Shown in pieces: positions 27,391 through 34,449 of a stretch of 34,449 nt of DNA (position 1 is the stretch's first letter; the number at the start of each line of letters is the position of its first letter). The notes under the pieces were generated by a model. It worked only from the letters and a program-made list of their open reading frames with translations. It was not told the origin of the DNA and searched no databases. This stretch comes from Deltaproteobacteria bacterium (GTDB taxonomy: Bacteria; Campylobacterota_A; Desulfurellia; JAGGSF01). The stretch covers positions 1 through 34,449 of the forward strand of contig JAGGSF010000102.1 of the NCBI GenBank assembly GCA_021159235.1, written 5' to 3'. The translations under genes and the position numbers were made by a program.

Positions 27391-28685
27391 ATCCATCATC
27401 TTATGAGAATATCTTTAATGTTCCCGAACTGACCAATCGTTTATTTTTCACTGTGATTATGCTCGCGGTGTTCAGACTCGGTGCTCATATTCCCACTCCT
27501 GGAGTGGATGCACATGTGTTATCTCAGATCTTTGCGCAAGCCAGCGGTACAGTTTTTGGTTTGTTCAATATGTTTTCTGGAAATGCATTGAGTAAATTCA
27601 GTATATTTTCGCTGGGTATAATGCCTTATATTAGTGCGGCAATCATATTGGAGCTTTTAACTGCTGTAAATCCTGAGCTTGCCAGATTAAAAAAAAGTGG
27701 AGAGGAGGGAAGAAGGAAGATATCTACTTATACCAGGTATGGCACGGTGGTAATATCTTTTATTCAGGCTGTAGGTATAAGTATTGGATTGCAGGCAATG
27801 CACGGTCCTGGTGGCGCACCGGTTGTTATATACAGCGGTGTTTCTTTTATTATCCTTTCGTCCATTATACTTACTACAGGCACCATGATTCTCATGTGGA
27901 TAGGGGAACAGATTACGGAGAGAGGGATTGGTAATGGTATTTCGTTAATTATATTTGCAGGTATTGTAGCGCGTGTGCCCGCGGCATTTGGTAACACATT
28001 TAGATTGGTGAGCGCAGGTGAAATGTCGGCGTTGGTTGTTTTAATTATACTGATATTAGCACTGGCTGTTATTGCCTTTGTGATTTATGTGGAGCTTGCC
28101 CAGAGAAGGGTGCCTATCCAGTATCCGCGCAGGATGGTAGGCAGAAGACTGTATGGGGGGCAATCCAGCTATCTGCCTGTAAAGATTAATGTCTCTGGAG
28201 TTATTCCACCCATATTTGCATCTTCTATCATCCTCTTTCCTGCAACCTTGACTACATTTTTACCTATCCCTGCTGTTCGGAAAATAGTTGATTTTTTCTC
28301 ACCAGGGAGTCTTGTTTACAGCCTTGTTTATATAGGACTTCTTTTCTTTTTTGCATATTTTTATACGGCAATTGTATTTAATCCAAAGGATGTAGCGGAG
28401 AATTTGAAGAAAAACGGGGGTTTCATTCCAGGTATAAGGCCAGGTAAGACTACGGCTGACTATCTGGATTGGATACTTACCCGCCTTACTTTTGTGGGAG
28501 GTATTTATCTTTCTCTTATATGCATATTGCCGTGGGTTTTGATAAAGAGATTTAGTGTGCCGTTCTATTTTGGTGGCACGGCTTTACTTATCGTAGTTCA
28601 GGTAGGGTTGGATACTATTATGCAAATAGAATCTCACTTGTTTATGCGTAGTTATTCTGGTCTCTTAAAGAAAAGGAAGGCATGA
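27387..28685 (+). CDS. secY: Preprotein translocase subunit SecY
   Basis: A 432-aa pore subunit of the Sec translocase in the inner membrane, with the hydrophobic pattern of ten membrane helices. Typical landmarks are AHIPTPGVD, the plug-region GNALSKFSIFSLGIMPYISA, ERGIGNGISLIIFAGI, and the cytoplasmic loop NVSGVIPPIFASS and ENLKKNGGFIPGIRPG. It works with SecE at 3077; SecG is not in this window. Confidence 0.98.
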   Translation: MNPSSYENIFNVPELTNRLFFTVIMLAVFRLGAHIPTPGVDAHVLSQIFAQASGTVFGLFNMFSGNALSKFSIFSLGIMPYISAAIILELLTAVNPELARLKKSGEEGRRKISTYTRYGTVVISFIQAVGISIGLQAMHGPGGAPVVIYSGVSFIILSSIILTTGTMILMWIGEQITERGIGNGISLIIFAGIVARVPAAFGNTFRLVSAGEMSALVVLIILILALAVIAFVIYVELAQRRVPIQYPRRMVGRRLYGGQSSYLPVKINVSGVIPPIFASSIILFPATLTTFLPIPAVRKIVDFFSPGSLVYSLVYIGLLFFFAYFYTAIVFNPKDVAENLKKNGGFIPGIRPGKTTADYLDWILTRLTFVGGIYLSLICILPWVLIKRFSVPFYFGGTALLIVVQVGLDTIMQIESHLFMRSYSGLLKKRKA

Positions 28686-29341
28686 TTGTTGTACTTTTAG
28701 GGCCACCGGGTGTGGGCAAAGGAACACAGGGGATGTTGATATCAAAATATTTACATATTCCATTGATTTCTACAGGTGATCTGTTGAGAGGAGAGGTAAG
28801 AGAACAAACGAATCTGGGGAAGATAGCAAAAAGTTTCATGGATAAGGGAGAGCTTGTTTCTGATGACTTGATTATTGAGATGATAAAGAAGAGGATCAGA
28901 AGAAAGGATTGTGCAGAAGGGTTTATCTTAGATGGTTTTCCTCGTACTTTATCTCAAGCAAAAAGTCTTGAAAATATGTTTTTACGGGATAATCTACAGT
29001 TAGATGCTGTTCTTCTGTTTGATGTGCCAGAAGAGGAAATTATTAGGAGGCTAACGGGAAGAAGGGTATGTGAAAAGTGTGGAGCGGTCTATCATGTGAG
29101 TTACAATCCGCCCCATAAAGAAGGTATTTGTGATAGATGTGGGGGAAAGCTTATTACAAGAGATGATGACAATGAGGAAACCGTGAGAAGGAGAATTGTG
29201 GTTTATCAGGATGCCACTGCTCCACTGATAAGCTTTTATAAGAAACAAGACAGGCTGTATACTATAGATGGGGTGGGAAAGGTAGAAGAGATATTTGAAA
29301 GAGCGAAGAATGTTTTAAAGAAGTTGAATGGTTATAATTAA
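28682..29341 (+). CDS. adk: Adenylate kinase with zinc-binding lid
   Basis: A 219-aa enzyme (ATP + AMP = 2 ADP). The P loop GPPGVGKGT is at residues 7-15, the AMP site contains STGDLLR, and DGFPRT is at 84-89. The lid holds C130-x2-C133 and C150-x2-C153, a structural zinc site common in Gram-positives and thermophiles and absent from E. coli Adk. The start overlaps the secY stop as ATGA. It overlaps map by 14 bases. Confidence 0.98.
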   Translation: MIVVLLGPPGVGKGTQGMLISKYLHIPLISTGDLLRGEVREQTNLGKIAKSFMDKGELVSDDLIIEMIKKRIRRKDCAEGFILDGFPRTLSQAKSLENMFLRDNLQLDAVLLFDVPEEEIIRRLTGRRVCEKCGAVYHVSYNPPHKEGICDRCGGKLITRDDDNEETVRRRIVVYQDATAPLISFYKKQDRLYTIDGVGKVEEIFERAKNVLKKLNGYN

Positions 29342-30083
29342 GACCAGGGAAGAGATAAAAAAGATGGCCACAGTAAATAAAATGGTAGCAGAGGTGTTGT
29401 GTGTATTGAAAGAAAGGGCAAGAGAGGGTGTTACGACAGAATATTTGAACGAGATAGCGGAAGAAGAGGCAAGAAAAAGGAATGCTCGTCCTGCATTTAA
29501 GGGGTATAATGGTTTTCCCAAAGCATTGTGTACCTCTGTAAACGAGGTTGTTGTACATGGGATACCATCGAGGAAAAAGAGTTTGCATGAAGGAGATATT
29601 GTTAGTTTGGATTTTGGCTTGGTTTTTGATGGTTTTTATGGGGATGCAGCGATTACCGTTGCAATAGGTAAAATTTCGGATGAGAAAAAAAGGCTTATGG
29701 AAGTTACAAAAAGTGCCCTATATGCGGGGATAGAACAGGCAAGGCCGGGCAATCTTTTACTTGATATATCGAGGGCAATAGAGGAGACTGTTCATAGAGG
29801 AGGTTTTTCTGTGGTGAGAAGTTTTACGGGACATGGTATAGGTAGGAATTTACATGAGGATCCGGAAGTGCCGAATTACGTGTCTTCGCCTTTTCTTCTT
29901 AGATTGCCTCTTGTGGTGGGGATGACAATAGCGATAGAACCGATGGTGAATGCTGGAGCATATAAGGTTAAGATAAAAAGGGATGGTTGGACGGCAGTTA
30001 CTGTGGATGGCAAACCATCTGCACATTTTGAGCATACAATTGCCATTACAGATAATGGACCTGTGATTTTAAGTACATGTTGA
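29328..30083 (+). CDS. map: Methionine aminopeptidase, type I
   Basis: A 251-aa dimetal enzyme that removes the initiator Met. All ligand motifs are present: VVHGIPS, LDFGLVFDGFYGDAA (two Asp), GHGIGRNLHEDPEVPNY (His), AIEPM (Glu) and FEHTIAI (Glu). There is no N-terminal zinc-finger extension. The start lies inside the end of adk. Confidence 0.97.
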   Translation: MVIIKTREEIKKMATVNKMVAEVLCVLKERAREGVTTEYLNEIAEEEARKRNARPAFKGYNGFPKALCTSVNEVVVHGIPSRKKSLHEGDIVSLDFGLVFDGFYGDAAITVAIGKISDEKKRLMEVTKSALYAGIEQARPGNLLLDISRAIEETVHRGGFSVVRSFTGHGIGRNLHEDPEVPNYVSSPFLLRLPLVVGMTIAIEPMVNAGAYKVKIKRDGWTAVTVDGKPSAHFEHTIAITDNGPVILSTC

Positions 30084-30098
30084 GAGGGGTAAACTCAG

Positions 30099-30317
30099 GT
30101 GGCTAAAGAAAAAGCCATAGAGGTTGAAGGAGAGGTTATAGAATCGTTGCCCAATGCGATGTTTCGCGTAAAATTAAAGCAGGGTCGTGTCATTTTAGCG
30201 CATGTGCGCGGTAAGATGAGAATGCACTTCATAAAGATTTTGCCTGGTGATAGAGTAAAGGTAGAAATTTCTCCTTATAGTATTGATCGAGGCAGAATTG
30301 TATATAGATTTAAATAG
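30099..30317 (+). CDS. infA: Translation initiation factor IF-1
   Basis: A 72-aa OB-fold factor that blocks the A site during initiation. It has the pattern [19 protein letters not shown] and [19 protein letters not shown], matching the family and its usual length. GTG start with GAGGGG upstream. Confidence 0.97.
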   Translation: MAKEKAIEVEGEVIESLPNAMFRVKLKQGRVILAHVRGKMRMHFIKILPGDRVKVEISPYSIDRGRIVYRFK

Positions 30318-30329
30318 GAGGATTAGTTG

Positions 30330-30443
30330 ATGAAAGTAAGATCGTCGGTGAAACCTATATGTAGTAAGTGTAAGGTGATAAAAAGAAAAGGTGTGGTAAG
30401 GGTTATTTGTGAGAATCCTAAACACAAACAGAGGCAGGGTTAG
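30330..30443 (+). CDS. rpmJ: 50S ribosomal protein L36, zinc type
   Basis: A 37-aa protein beginning [18 protein letters not shown]11, C14 and C27 with H32 form the usual zinc site. GGAGG lies upstream of ATG 30330. It ends HKQRQG. It sits between infA and rpsM as in most bacteria. Confidence 0.95.
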   Translation: MKVRSSVKPICSKCKVIKRKGVVRVICENPKHKQRQG

Positions 30444-30452
30444 GAGGTAGGT

Positions 30453-30812
30453 GTGGCACGTATTGCGGGTGTGGAGTTACCGAAACATAAGAGAATGGAA
30501 ATAGCTCTTACGTATATTTATGGTATCGGTAGATCTAGAGCGAGAGAAATATTAAAGAAAGTGGGTATTAGCTCTGATAAGTATACAGATGAGCTGGAGG
30601 ATGATGAAATTACAAAACTGGGAAAAGCAATAAGAGAGTACAGGGTAGAAGGAGATTTGCGAAAGGATATATCTGCAAACATCAAACGCTTGATGGATAT
30701 AGGTTGTTATAGGGGGTTAAGGCACAGGAGAGGTTTGCCGGTCAGAGGGCAGAGGACCAGAACCAATGCTCGAACAAGAAAAGGAAAAAAGAAGACTATT
30801 GGTAGAGGATAA
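30453..30812 (+). CDS. rpsM: 30S ribosomal protein S13
   Basis: A 119-aa head protein forming intersubunit bridges. It has [20 protein letters not shown] at the start, a helix-two-turns-helix core, and the basic tail [21 protein letters not shown] start 9 bases after rpmJ, with AGGAGGTAG upstream. No leader for S4 feedback regulation is present. Confidence 0.97.
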   Translation: MARIAGVELPKHKRMEIALTYIYGIGRSRAREILKKVGISSDKYTDELEDDEITKLGKAIREYRVEGDLRKDISANIKRLMDIGCYRGLRHRRGLPVRGQRTRTNARTRKGKKKTIGRG

Positions 30813-30818
30813 TGTATT

Positions 30819-31211
30819 ATGGCAAATAAAAGAAAAAAGGTTAAGAAAGGAATAAGAAAAGTAGCAGTGGCAAGAGGGGTGGCGCATATACAAACGACAT
30901 TTAATAATGCATTGATCAGCATTACGGATAAAATGGGTAACAGTCTTTTCTGGGCCAGTGCGGGAACAGTTGGTTTTAAAGGAGCAAAAAAGGGAACACC
31001 GTTTGCTGCCCAGGTTACCGCTGAGTCTGTAGCCAAAAAAGCTTTAAGCGCTGGATTAAGGGAAGTAGATGTAATGATCAAAGGTCCTGGAGAAGGTAGA
31101 GAAACGGCCATAAGGGCTCTGCAGGCAGCGGGATTGAAGGTAAAATCCATCAAAGATGTGACGCCTATACCTCATAATGGCTGTAGACCGCCCAAGAAGA
31201 GGAGGGTGTAG
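30819..31211 (+). CDS. rpsK: 30S ribosomal protein S11
   Basis: A 130-aa platform protein near the E-site mRNA. It contains [18 protein letters not shown], then [18 protein letters not shown] and the end [18 protein letters not shown], all typical. Confidence 0.98.
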   Translation: MANKRKKVKKGIRKVAVARGVAHIQTTFNNALISITDKMGNSLFWASAGTVGFKGAKKGTPFAAQVTAESVAKKALSAGLREVDVMIKGPGEGRETAIRALQAAGLKVKSIKDVTPIPHNGCRPPKKRRV

Positions 31212-31214
31212 AAT

Positions 31215-31826
31215 ATGAAGAGGCAGGATGGATGTAAATTGTGCAGGCAACTGGGAGTAAAGCTGTATTTGAAAGGGGATAGGTGTTTGACTGAAAAATG
31301 TGCCTTTGAGAGGAGACCTTATCCTCCTGGTAAGGAAAGATTTCAGAGAAGGAAAATAAGTGATTACGCAATCCATCTTATGGAAAAGCAAAAGGCGCGG
31401 GCGATCTATGGTGTGAGAGAGAGACAATTCAGGAGATATTTCTTTAAGGCGAAGAGAGAAAAAGGCCGAACAGGAGAAAACCTTGTTCGTATTCTGGAGA
31501 GTCGTTTAGACAACATGCTTTACAGGGCGGGATTTGCTACCTCCAGGAGGCAGGCAAGACAGATGATTTCACATCGTTTTGTAAAGGTAAATGGACGAAT
31601 AGTAAACATTCCTTCTTATCTTTTGAGAAAGGGTGATGTTGTTGCATTGGCAAAAGAAAACGATTTTATAAAGGCAGGAATAGAGGAAGCTGTAAAGAGA
31701 GGCATTCCTTCATGGTTTCAGGTTGATGCCGATAAGCTTACCTTTACTGTGTTGAATATACCTTCGACAGGAGATGTTAATCTTCCGTTTAATGAGAATG
31801 CAATAGTGGAGTTGTATTCTAAGTGA
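31215..31826 (+). CDS. rpsD: 30S ribosomal protein S4, zinc (C+) type
   Basis: A 203-aa primary 16S-binding protein. The N-terminal zinc knuckle C7-x2-C10...C24-x4-C29 marks the C+ form. The S4 RNA-binding domain (RLDNMLYRAGFATSRRQARQ, then HRFVKVNGR) follows. The N-terminus is a few residues shorter than the usual start with GP before the first Cys. In E. coli S4 regulates the alpha operon through a leader absent here. Confidence 0.97.
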   Translation: MKRQDGCKLCRQLGVKLYLKGDRCLTEKCAFERRPYPPGKERFQRRKISDYAIHLMEKQKARAIYGVRERQFRRYFFKAKREKGRTGENLVRILESRLDNMLYRAGFATSRRQARQMISHRFVKVNGRIVNIPSYLLRKGDVVALAKENDFIKAGIEEAVKRGIPSWFQVDADKLTFTVLNIPSTGDVNLPFNENAIVELYSK

Positions 31827-31838
31827 TAGGATGAGGAG

Positions 31839-32858
31839 ATGGAGCGGACATTTGATTATCTGGTAAAGCCTTTGGCTGTTCAGGTAGAAAGTAGTAAGCA
31901 AAATATTAATATAAAACAATTTATTATCCAGCCTCTTCCTAAGGGATATGCTGTAACCCTGGGAAATGCTATGAGAAGGGTTCTTCTTTCTTCCATCCCT
32001 GGTGTTGCAATTGTGGGGGTAAAGATAGAGGGGATAATGCATGAATTCAGTGTTTTACATGGTGTAAAGGAAGATGTATTGACTATTATATTGAATTTGA
32101 AACAGGTGCGTTTTAAAACATTGACAGATAGTTTTACAAAGGGGGAGGCTTTTATTGAAAAAAAAGGCGGGGAATTGAAGGCTGGTGATATTGTTGTATC
32201 TAACGATGTAGAGGTAATAAACAGGGATCACCATATTGCTTCTTTAATGGAAGATGGTGAAGTTAAAATGAAGCTGTTTTTAGAAAAAGGTGTGGGATAT
32301 AAACCGGCCAGAGAAAATCTTAGAGAGGAGGCAGGATTAATTCCTGTAGATGCAATGTTTTCTCCTGTAAAGCGTGTTACTTATCATGCTGAGAAAAGCA
32401 CACGTCGTGGTTTTTATGATTATGATAAGCTTACTTTGGAGGTGGAGACAGACGGGACACTGGCTCCAGAAAGTGCGGTAAGCAAGGCGGCGTATATTTT
32501 AGAGGATTATTTTGGTTTCTTTACTCAATTCGTTTCTGCAACAGAAAAGGAGGTTGAAGAAGAGACAGAGGAAGAGATAGAAGTTAATGAAAATCTGTTA
32601 AAAACAGTGGGTGAACTGGAGTTGAGTGCTCGTGCAGCAAATTGTTTGAAGGCTCAGAACATAGAATACATCTTGGAATTGGTGCAAAAAACAGAGAGTG
32701 AACTTCTGGACACGCGCAATTTTGGCAAACAATCGTTGAAGGAAATAAAGGATGCTTTGAGTCAATTGGGATTGAGTTTAAGCATGAAGATAGATGGAAA
32801 GATGCTTTCAAAGTTAAAGCAGTTAGAAGAGAAGAGGAGAGAAAAGGATGCGTCATAA
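31839..32858 (+). CDS. rpoA: DNA-directed RNA polymerase subunit alpha
   Basis: A 339-aa subunit. The N-terminal dimerisation domain has [20 protein letters not shown] and [19 protein letters not shown]. After an acidic linker (about residues 240-255) comes the C-terminal domain with [14 protein letters not shown] and [14 protein letters not shown], keeping the Arg and Lys residues that bind UP elements in E. coli. It overlaps rplQ by 11 bases. Confidence 0.98.
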   Translation: MERTFDYLVKPLAVQVESSKQNINIKQFIIQPLPKGYAVTLGNAMRRVLLSSIPGVAIVGVKIEGIMHEFSVLHGVKEDVLTIILNLKQVRFKTLTDSFTKGEAFIEKKGGELKAGDIVVSNDVEVINRDHHIASLMEDGEVKMKLFLEKGVGYKPARENLREEAGLIPVDAMFSPVKRVTYHAEKSTRRGFYDYDKLTLEVETDGTLAPESAVSKAAYILEDYFGFFTQFVSATEKEVEEETEEEIEVNENLLKTVGELELSARAANCLKAQNIEYILELVQKTESELLDTRNFGKQSLKEIKDALSQLGLSLSMKIDGKMLSKLKQLEEKRREKDAS

Positions 32859-33207
32859 GCATGGTTACAGGAAGCTGGGCGTAGATACGGGACACAGAAA
32901 AGCTTTACTGAGAAATTTAGCTCGAGCTATAATATTGAACGAGCGCATTACAACCACAGATGCCAGAGCTAAAGAAATGGTGCGCTTTGTTAGTAATTTG
33001 GTTACATTGGCGAAGAAAGGGACACTTTCTGCACGGAGGCAAGCTTTAAAAATTCTTCCACATAAGAAAGTAGTAAGGAAGCTCTTTTCTGAGATTGGTC
33101 CACGATTTGCAGATGTAAATGGTGGATACTTGCGTTGCTTCAAGTTGGGTTATCGCAAAGGGGATGGAGCTCCTATATCCATAGTTGAATTTTCCAAGAA
33201 AAGTTAG
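32848..33207 (+). CDS. rplQ: 50S ribosomal protein L17
   Basis: A 119-aa protein at the tunnel exit, the usual last gene of the alpha operon. It has [24 protein letters not shown], in part, and the end [21 protein letters not shown]. The start is inside rpoA. Confidence 0.97.
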   Translation: MRHKHGYRKLGVDTGHRKALLRNLARAIILNERITTTDARAKEMVRFVSNLVTLAKKGTLSARRQALKILPHKKVVRKLFSEIGPRFADVNGGYLRCFKLGYRKGDGAPISIVEFSKKS

Positions 33208-33209
33208 AT

Positions 33210-33680
33210 GTGAAAACTCCCTATACTGCCTTTTTTTTAATAATCCTCTTTTTTGTTTTAGATGTAGTATCCAAAATGTTGGTAGTTCATTTTTTGGATG
33301 TGGGGAGCTCAATATCTGTTCTTAGCTTTTTGAATATAGTGCATGTAGAAAATAGCGGAATAGCGTTTGGTCTGTTTGGCACTTCTTCTTTCCTCTTTAA
33401 GAGAATCTTACTTTCTTCTGTAAATATTATTGTTTTTATTATAGTGATAGTTATGTTACTCAGAAGGAAGGTTTCATCTTCAGTCTCTTTTGGATTGAGC
33501 CTGTTGGGAGCTGGAGCATTGGGAAATTTGAGGGAGAGGTTATTCTCTGGATATGTGACAGATTTTATTGATTTACATATTGGTGTGCATCATTATCCGG
33601 CTTTTAACATTGCCGATGCTTGCATTACTACGGGTATACTTATCTTGATTATTCGCAGGTTTTCAAGAAAATCTATTTAA
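33210..33680 (+). CDS. lspA: Lipoprotein signal peptidase (signal peptidase II)
   Basis: A 156-aa inner-membrane aspartyl protease that removes signal peptides from prolipoproteins. Four membrane segments are suggested. D18-x3-K22, the ENSGIAFG motif (N48), GN106 and R110, the predicted catalytic pair D118 and D136, and N133 match the family. The usual NLIDRL reads NLRERL here (Asp to Glu). GTG start 2 bases after rplQ, so it is probably co-transcribed with the alpha operon. It ends 8 bases inside the convergent channel gene. Confidence 0.95.
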   Translation: MKTPYTAFFLIILFFVLDVVSKMLVVHFLDVGSSISVLSFLNIVHVENSGIAFGLFGTSSFLFKRILLSSVNIIVFIIVIVMLLRRKVSSSVSFGLSLLGAGALGNLRERLFSGYVTDFIDLHIGVHHYPAFNIADACITTGILILIIRRFSRKSI

Positions 33681-34449
33681 GCTTCTTTTGAACGGATGAA
33701 TAAAATTGCTTTATATTTTCTTTTTTTCCTATGCATATAAGGGTGGAATTCCCCTTTATCTTTGTCTGGGCAGAGGGATTGAAGTGAATTTTCCCTTTTT
33801 CCACCATTCCTATAATCATAATGTCAAATTTTTCTCTTATCTGTGAATCTTTTATCTTCACACCATCATAAGCAGAATTTTCTTCTATGTCGATCTCCGC
33901 TATCCTAAATTCTTCAGCTGTAGACCTTAAAGCTAAGGTGAATTCTGCTGCCTTGGGGGAGGTAATCATATAGGCAATGCGGGAAGCACTTACTTCATAA
34001 GGAGAGATTATCTTGTTTGCCCCTCCTTTGATCAGCCTTTTTTTACTTTCTTCTTCGAATGCACGGCTAATTATATTTAAGTTTGGGTTTAGTTCTCTTG
34101 CAGTCATTGTTATATACAGATTTTCTGCATCGGAAGAGGTAAGGATAATTATACTGGAGGCCTGTTCTATACTGGCATTTTTTAGTGTTTCTTCTTCTGT
34201 TGCATCACCACAAATTATTCTGTATCCCTTATCTTGAATCTTCTCTTTACTTTTTTCTATTATAACAAAGGGAACATTTCTTTTATCCAGTTCCTCTGCT
34301 ACAATTTTCCCCAATCTCCCGAAGCCACAGATTATGTGATGATTCTTTAGTTTTTTAATTTCTTTTTTCATTTTTTCCTCCTGCAGACTTTTAAATCTAA
34401 GTAAATATTCTGTATACAACGATGTTATAAAGCTGGTAATGGTGGAGAG
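33673..34449 (-). CDS. RCK-domain potassium channel, 5' part beyond the window
   Basis: The frame is open to the window edge, so this is the C-terminal part of a longer gene. The segment read first (STITSFITSLYTEYLL) looks like the end of a pore-lining helix. Then come a linker and a TrkA-N/RCK Rossmann domain with HIICGFGRLGKI (GxGxxG), an acidic residue after strand two (VIIEKS) and GDAT. The TrkA-C domain ends near the C-terminus. The order matches MthK-like channels. The Glu pair of the MthK calcium site (IIAEAE) reads IISRAF here, so that site is probably not conserved. The selectivity filter would lie outside the window. Confidence 0.82.
   Translation of the reverse strand, partial: LSTITSFITSLYTEYLLRFKSLQEEKMKKEIKKLKNHHIICGFGRLGKIVAEELDKRNVPFVIIEKSKEKIQDKGYRIICGDATEEETLKNASIEQASSIIILTSSDAENLYITMTARELNPNLNIISRAFEEESKKRLIKGGANKIISPYEVSASRIAYMITSPKAAEFTLALRSTAEEFRIAEIDIEENSAYDGVKIKDSQIREKFDIMIIGMVEKGKIHFNPSAQTKIKGNSTLICIGKKENIKQFYSSVQKKLK
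34369..34382 (-). promoter_or_regulatory. Internal ribosome site and ATG within the channel gene
   Basis: On the minus strand AGGAGG (34382..34377) is followed by five A and an in-frame ATG (34371..34369). Translation from here gives a 232-aa soluble protein starting MKKEIKKLKNHHIICGFG, exactly the RCK domain without the pore. MthK uses an internal start at the equivalent place. Confidence 0.6.

Overview
This window is the core translation and transcription locus of a bacterium. It holds 43 protein genes, six tRNA genes, two identical tuf genes and two terminator-like hairpins on about 33 kb of one strand. A small accessory module sits at the left edge and a cut-off potassium-channel gene at the right edge. 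The DNA is moderately AT-rich. The coding strand is rich in purines, with heavy use of AGA/AGG for arginine and ATA for isoleucine, and GTG and TTG starts are common. RNA polymerase has the large-subunit plan of Gram-negative-type lineages: beta is 1368 aa, and beta-prime is 1518 aa with a long insertion in the trigger loop. I cannot name the phylum from this. A deep-branching, possibly thermophilic, uncultured bacterium is a reasonable guess, and it is inference only.

Layout. (1) 1-1000: a minus-strand pair made of a small unknown protein and an AbiEii-family nucleotidyltransferase, which looks like a toxin-antitoxin module, flanked by two copies of an imperfect ~30-bp repeat. (2) 1087-2848: tRNA-Lys with its own promoter, then a near-perfect sigma70-type promoter driving tRNA-Thr(TGT), tRNA-Tyr, tRNA-Gly, tRNA-Thr(GGT) and tuf. 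This is the same order and the same anticodons as the E. coli thrU-tyrU-glyT-thrT-tufB operon. (3) 2853-14604: rpmG, tRNA-Trp, secE, nusG, rplKAJL, a strong intrinsic terminator, then rpoBC. (4) 14656-18795: rpsL, rpsG, fusA and a second tuf (str operon). (5) 18821-33207: complete S10, spc and alpha operons in the standard order, from rpsJ to rplQ, including secY, adk, map, infA and rpmJ. (6) 33210-34449: lspA on the plus strand, meeting tail to tail with the minus-strand RCK-type potassium channel, which runs off the window.

The genes from tuf to lspA are packed with overlaps or gaps of a few bases. The only gaps over about 30 bp lie on either side of rpoBC, and both hold a hairpin followed by a T-run. 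The leaders that carry the classical ribosomal-protein feedback sites (L1, L10, S10, S4) have no room here. The simplest reading is read-through from the tRNA-tuf promoter region, with attenuators setting rpoBC output. The longest stretch without a gene is about 210 bp (914-1122), so there is no gene-free stretch over 300 bases.

I did not find a clearly new biological system. The observations most worth a second look are: the tRNA-Trp gene that shares bases with both the rpmG stop codon and the first possible secE start; a perfect Shine-Dalgarno and ATG inside the channel gene that would yield a free RCK domain, as in MthK; two tuf copies identical over about 1.2 kb; the enlarged beta-prime trigger-loop insertion; and the repeat-flanked nucleotidyltransferase pair.
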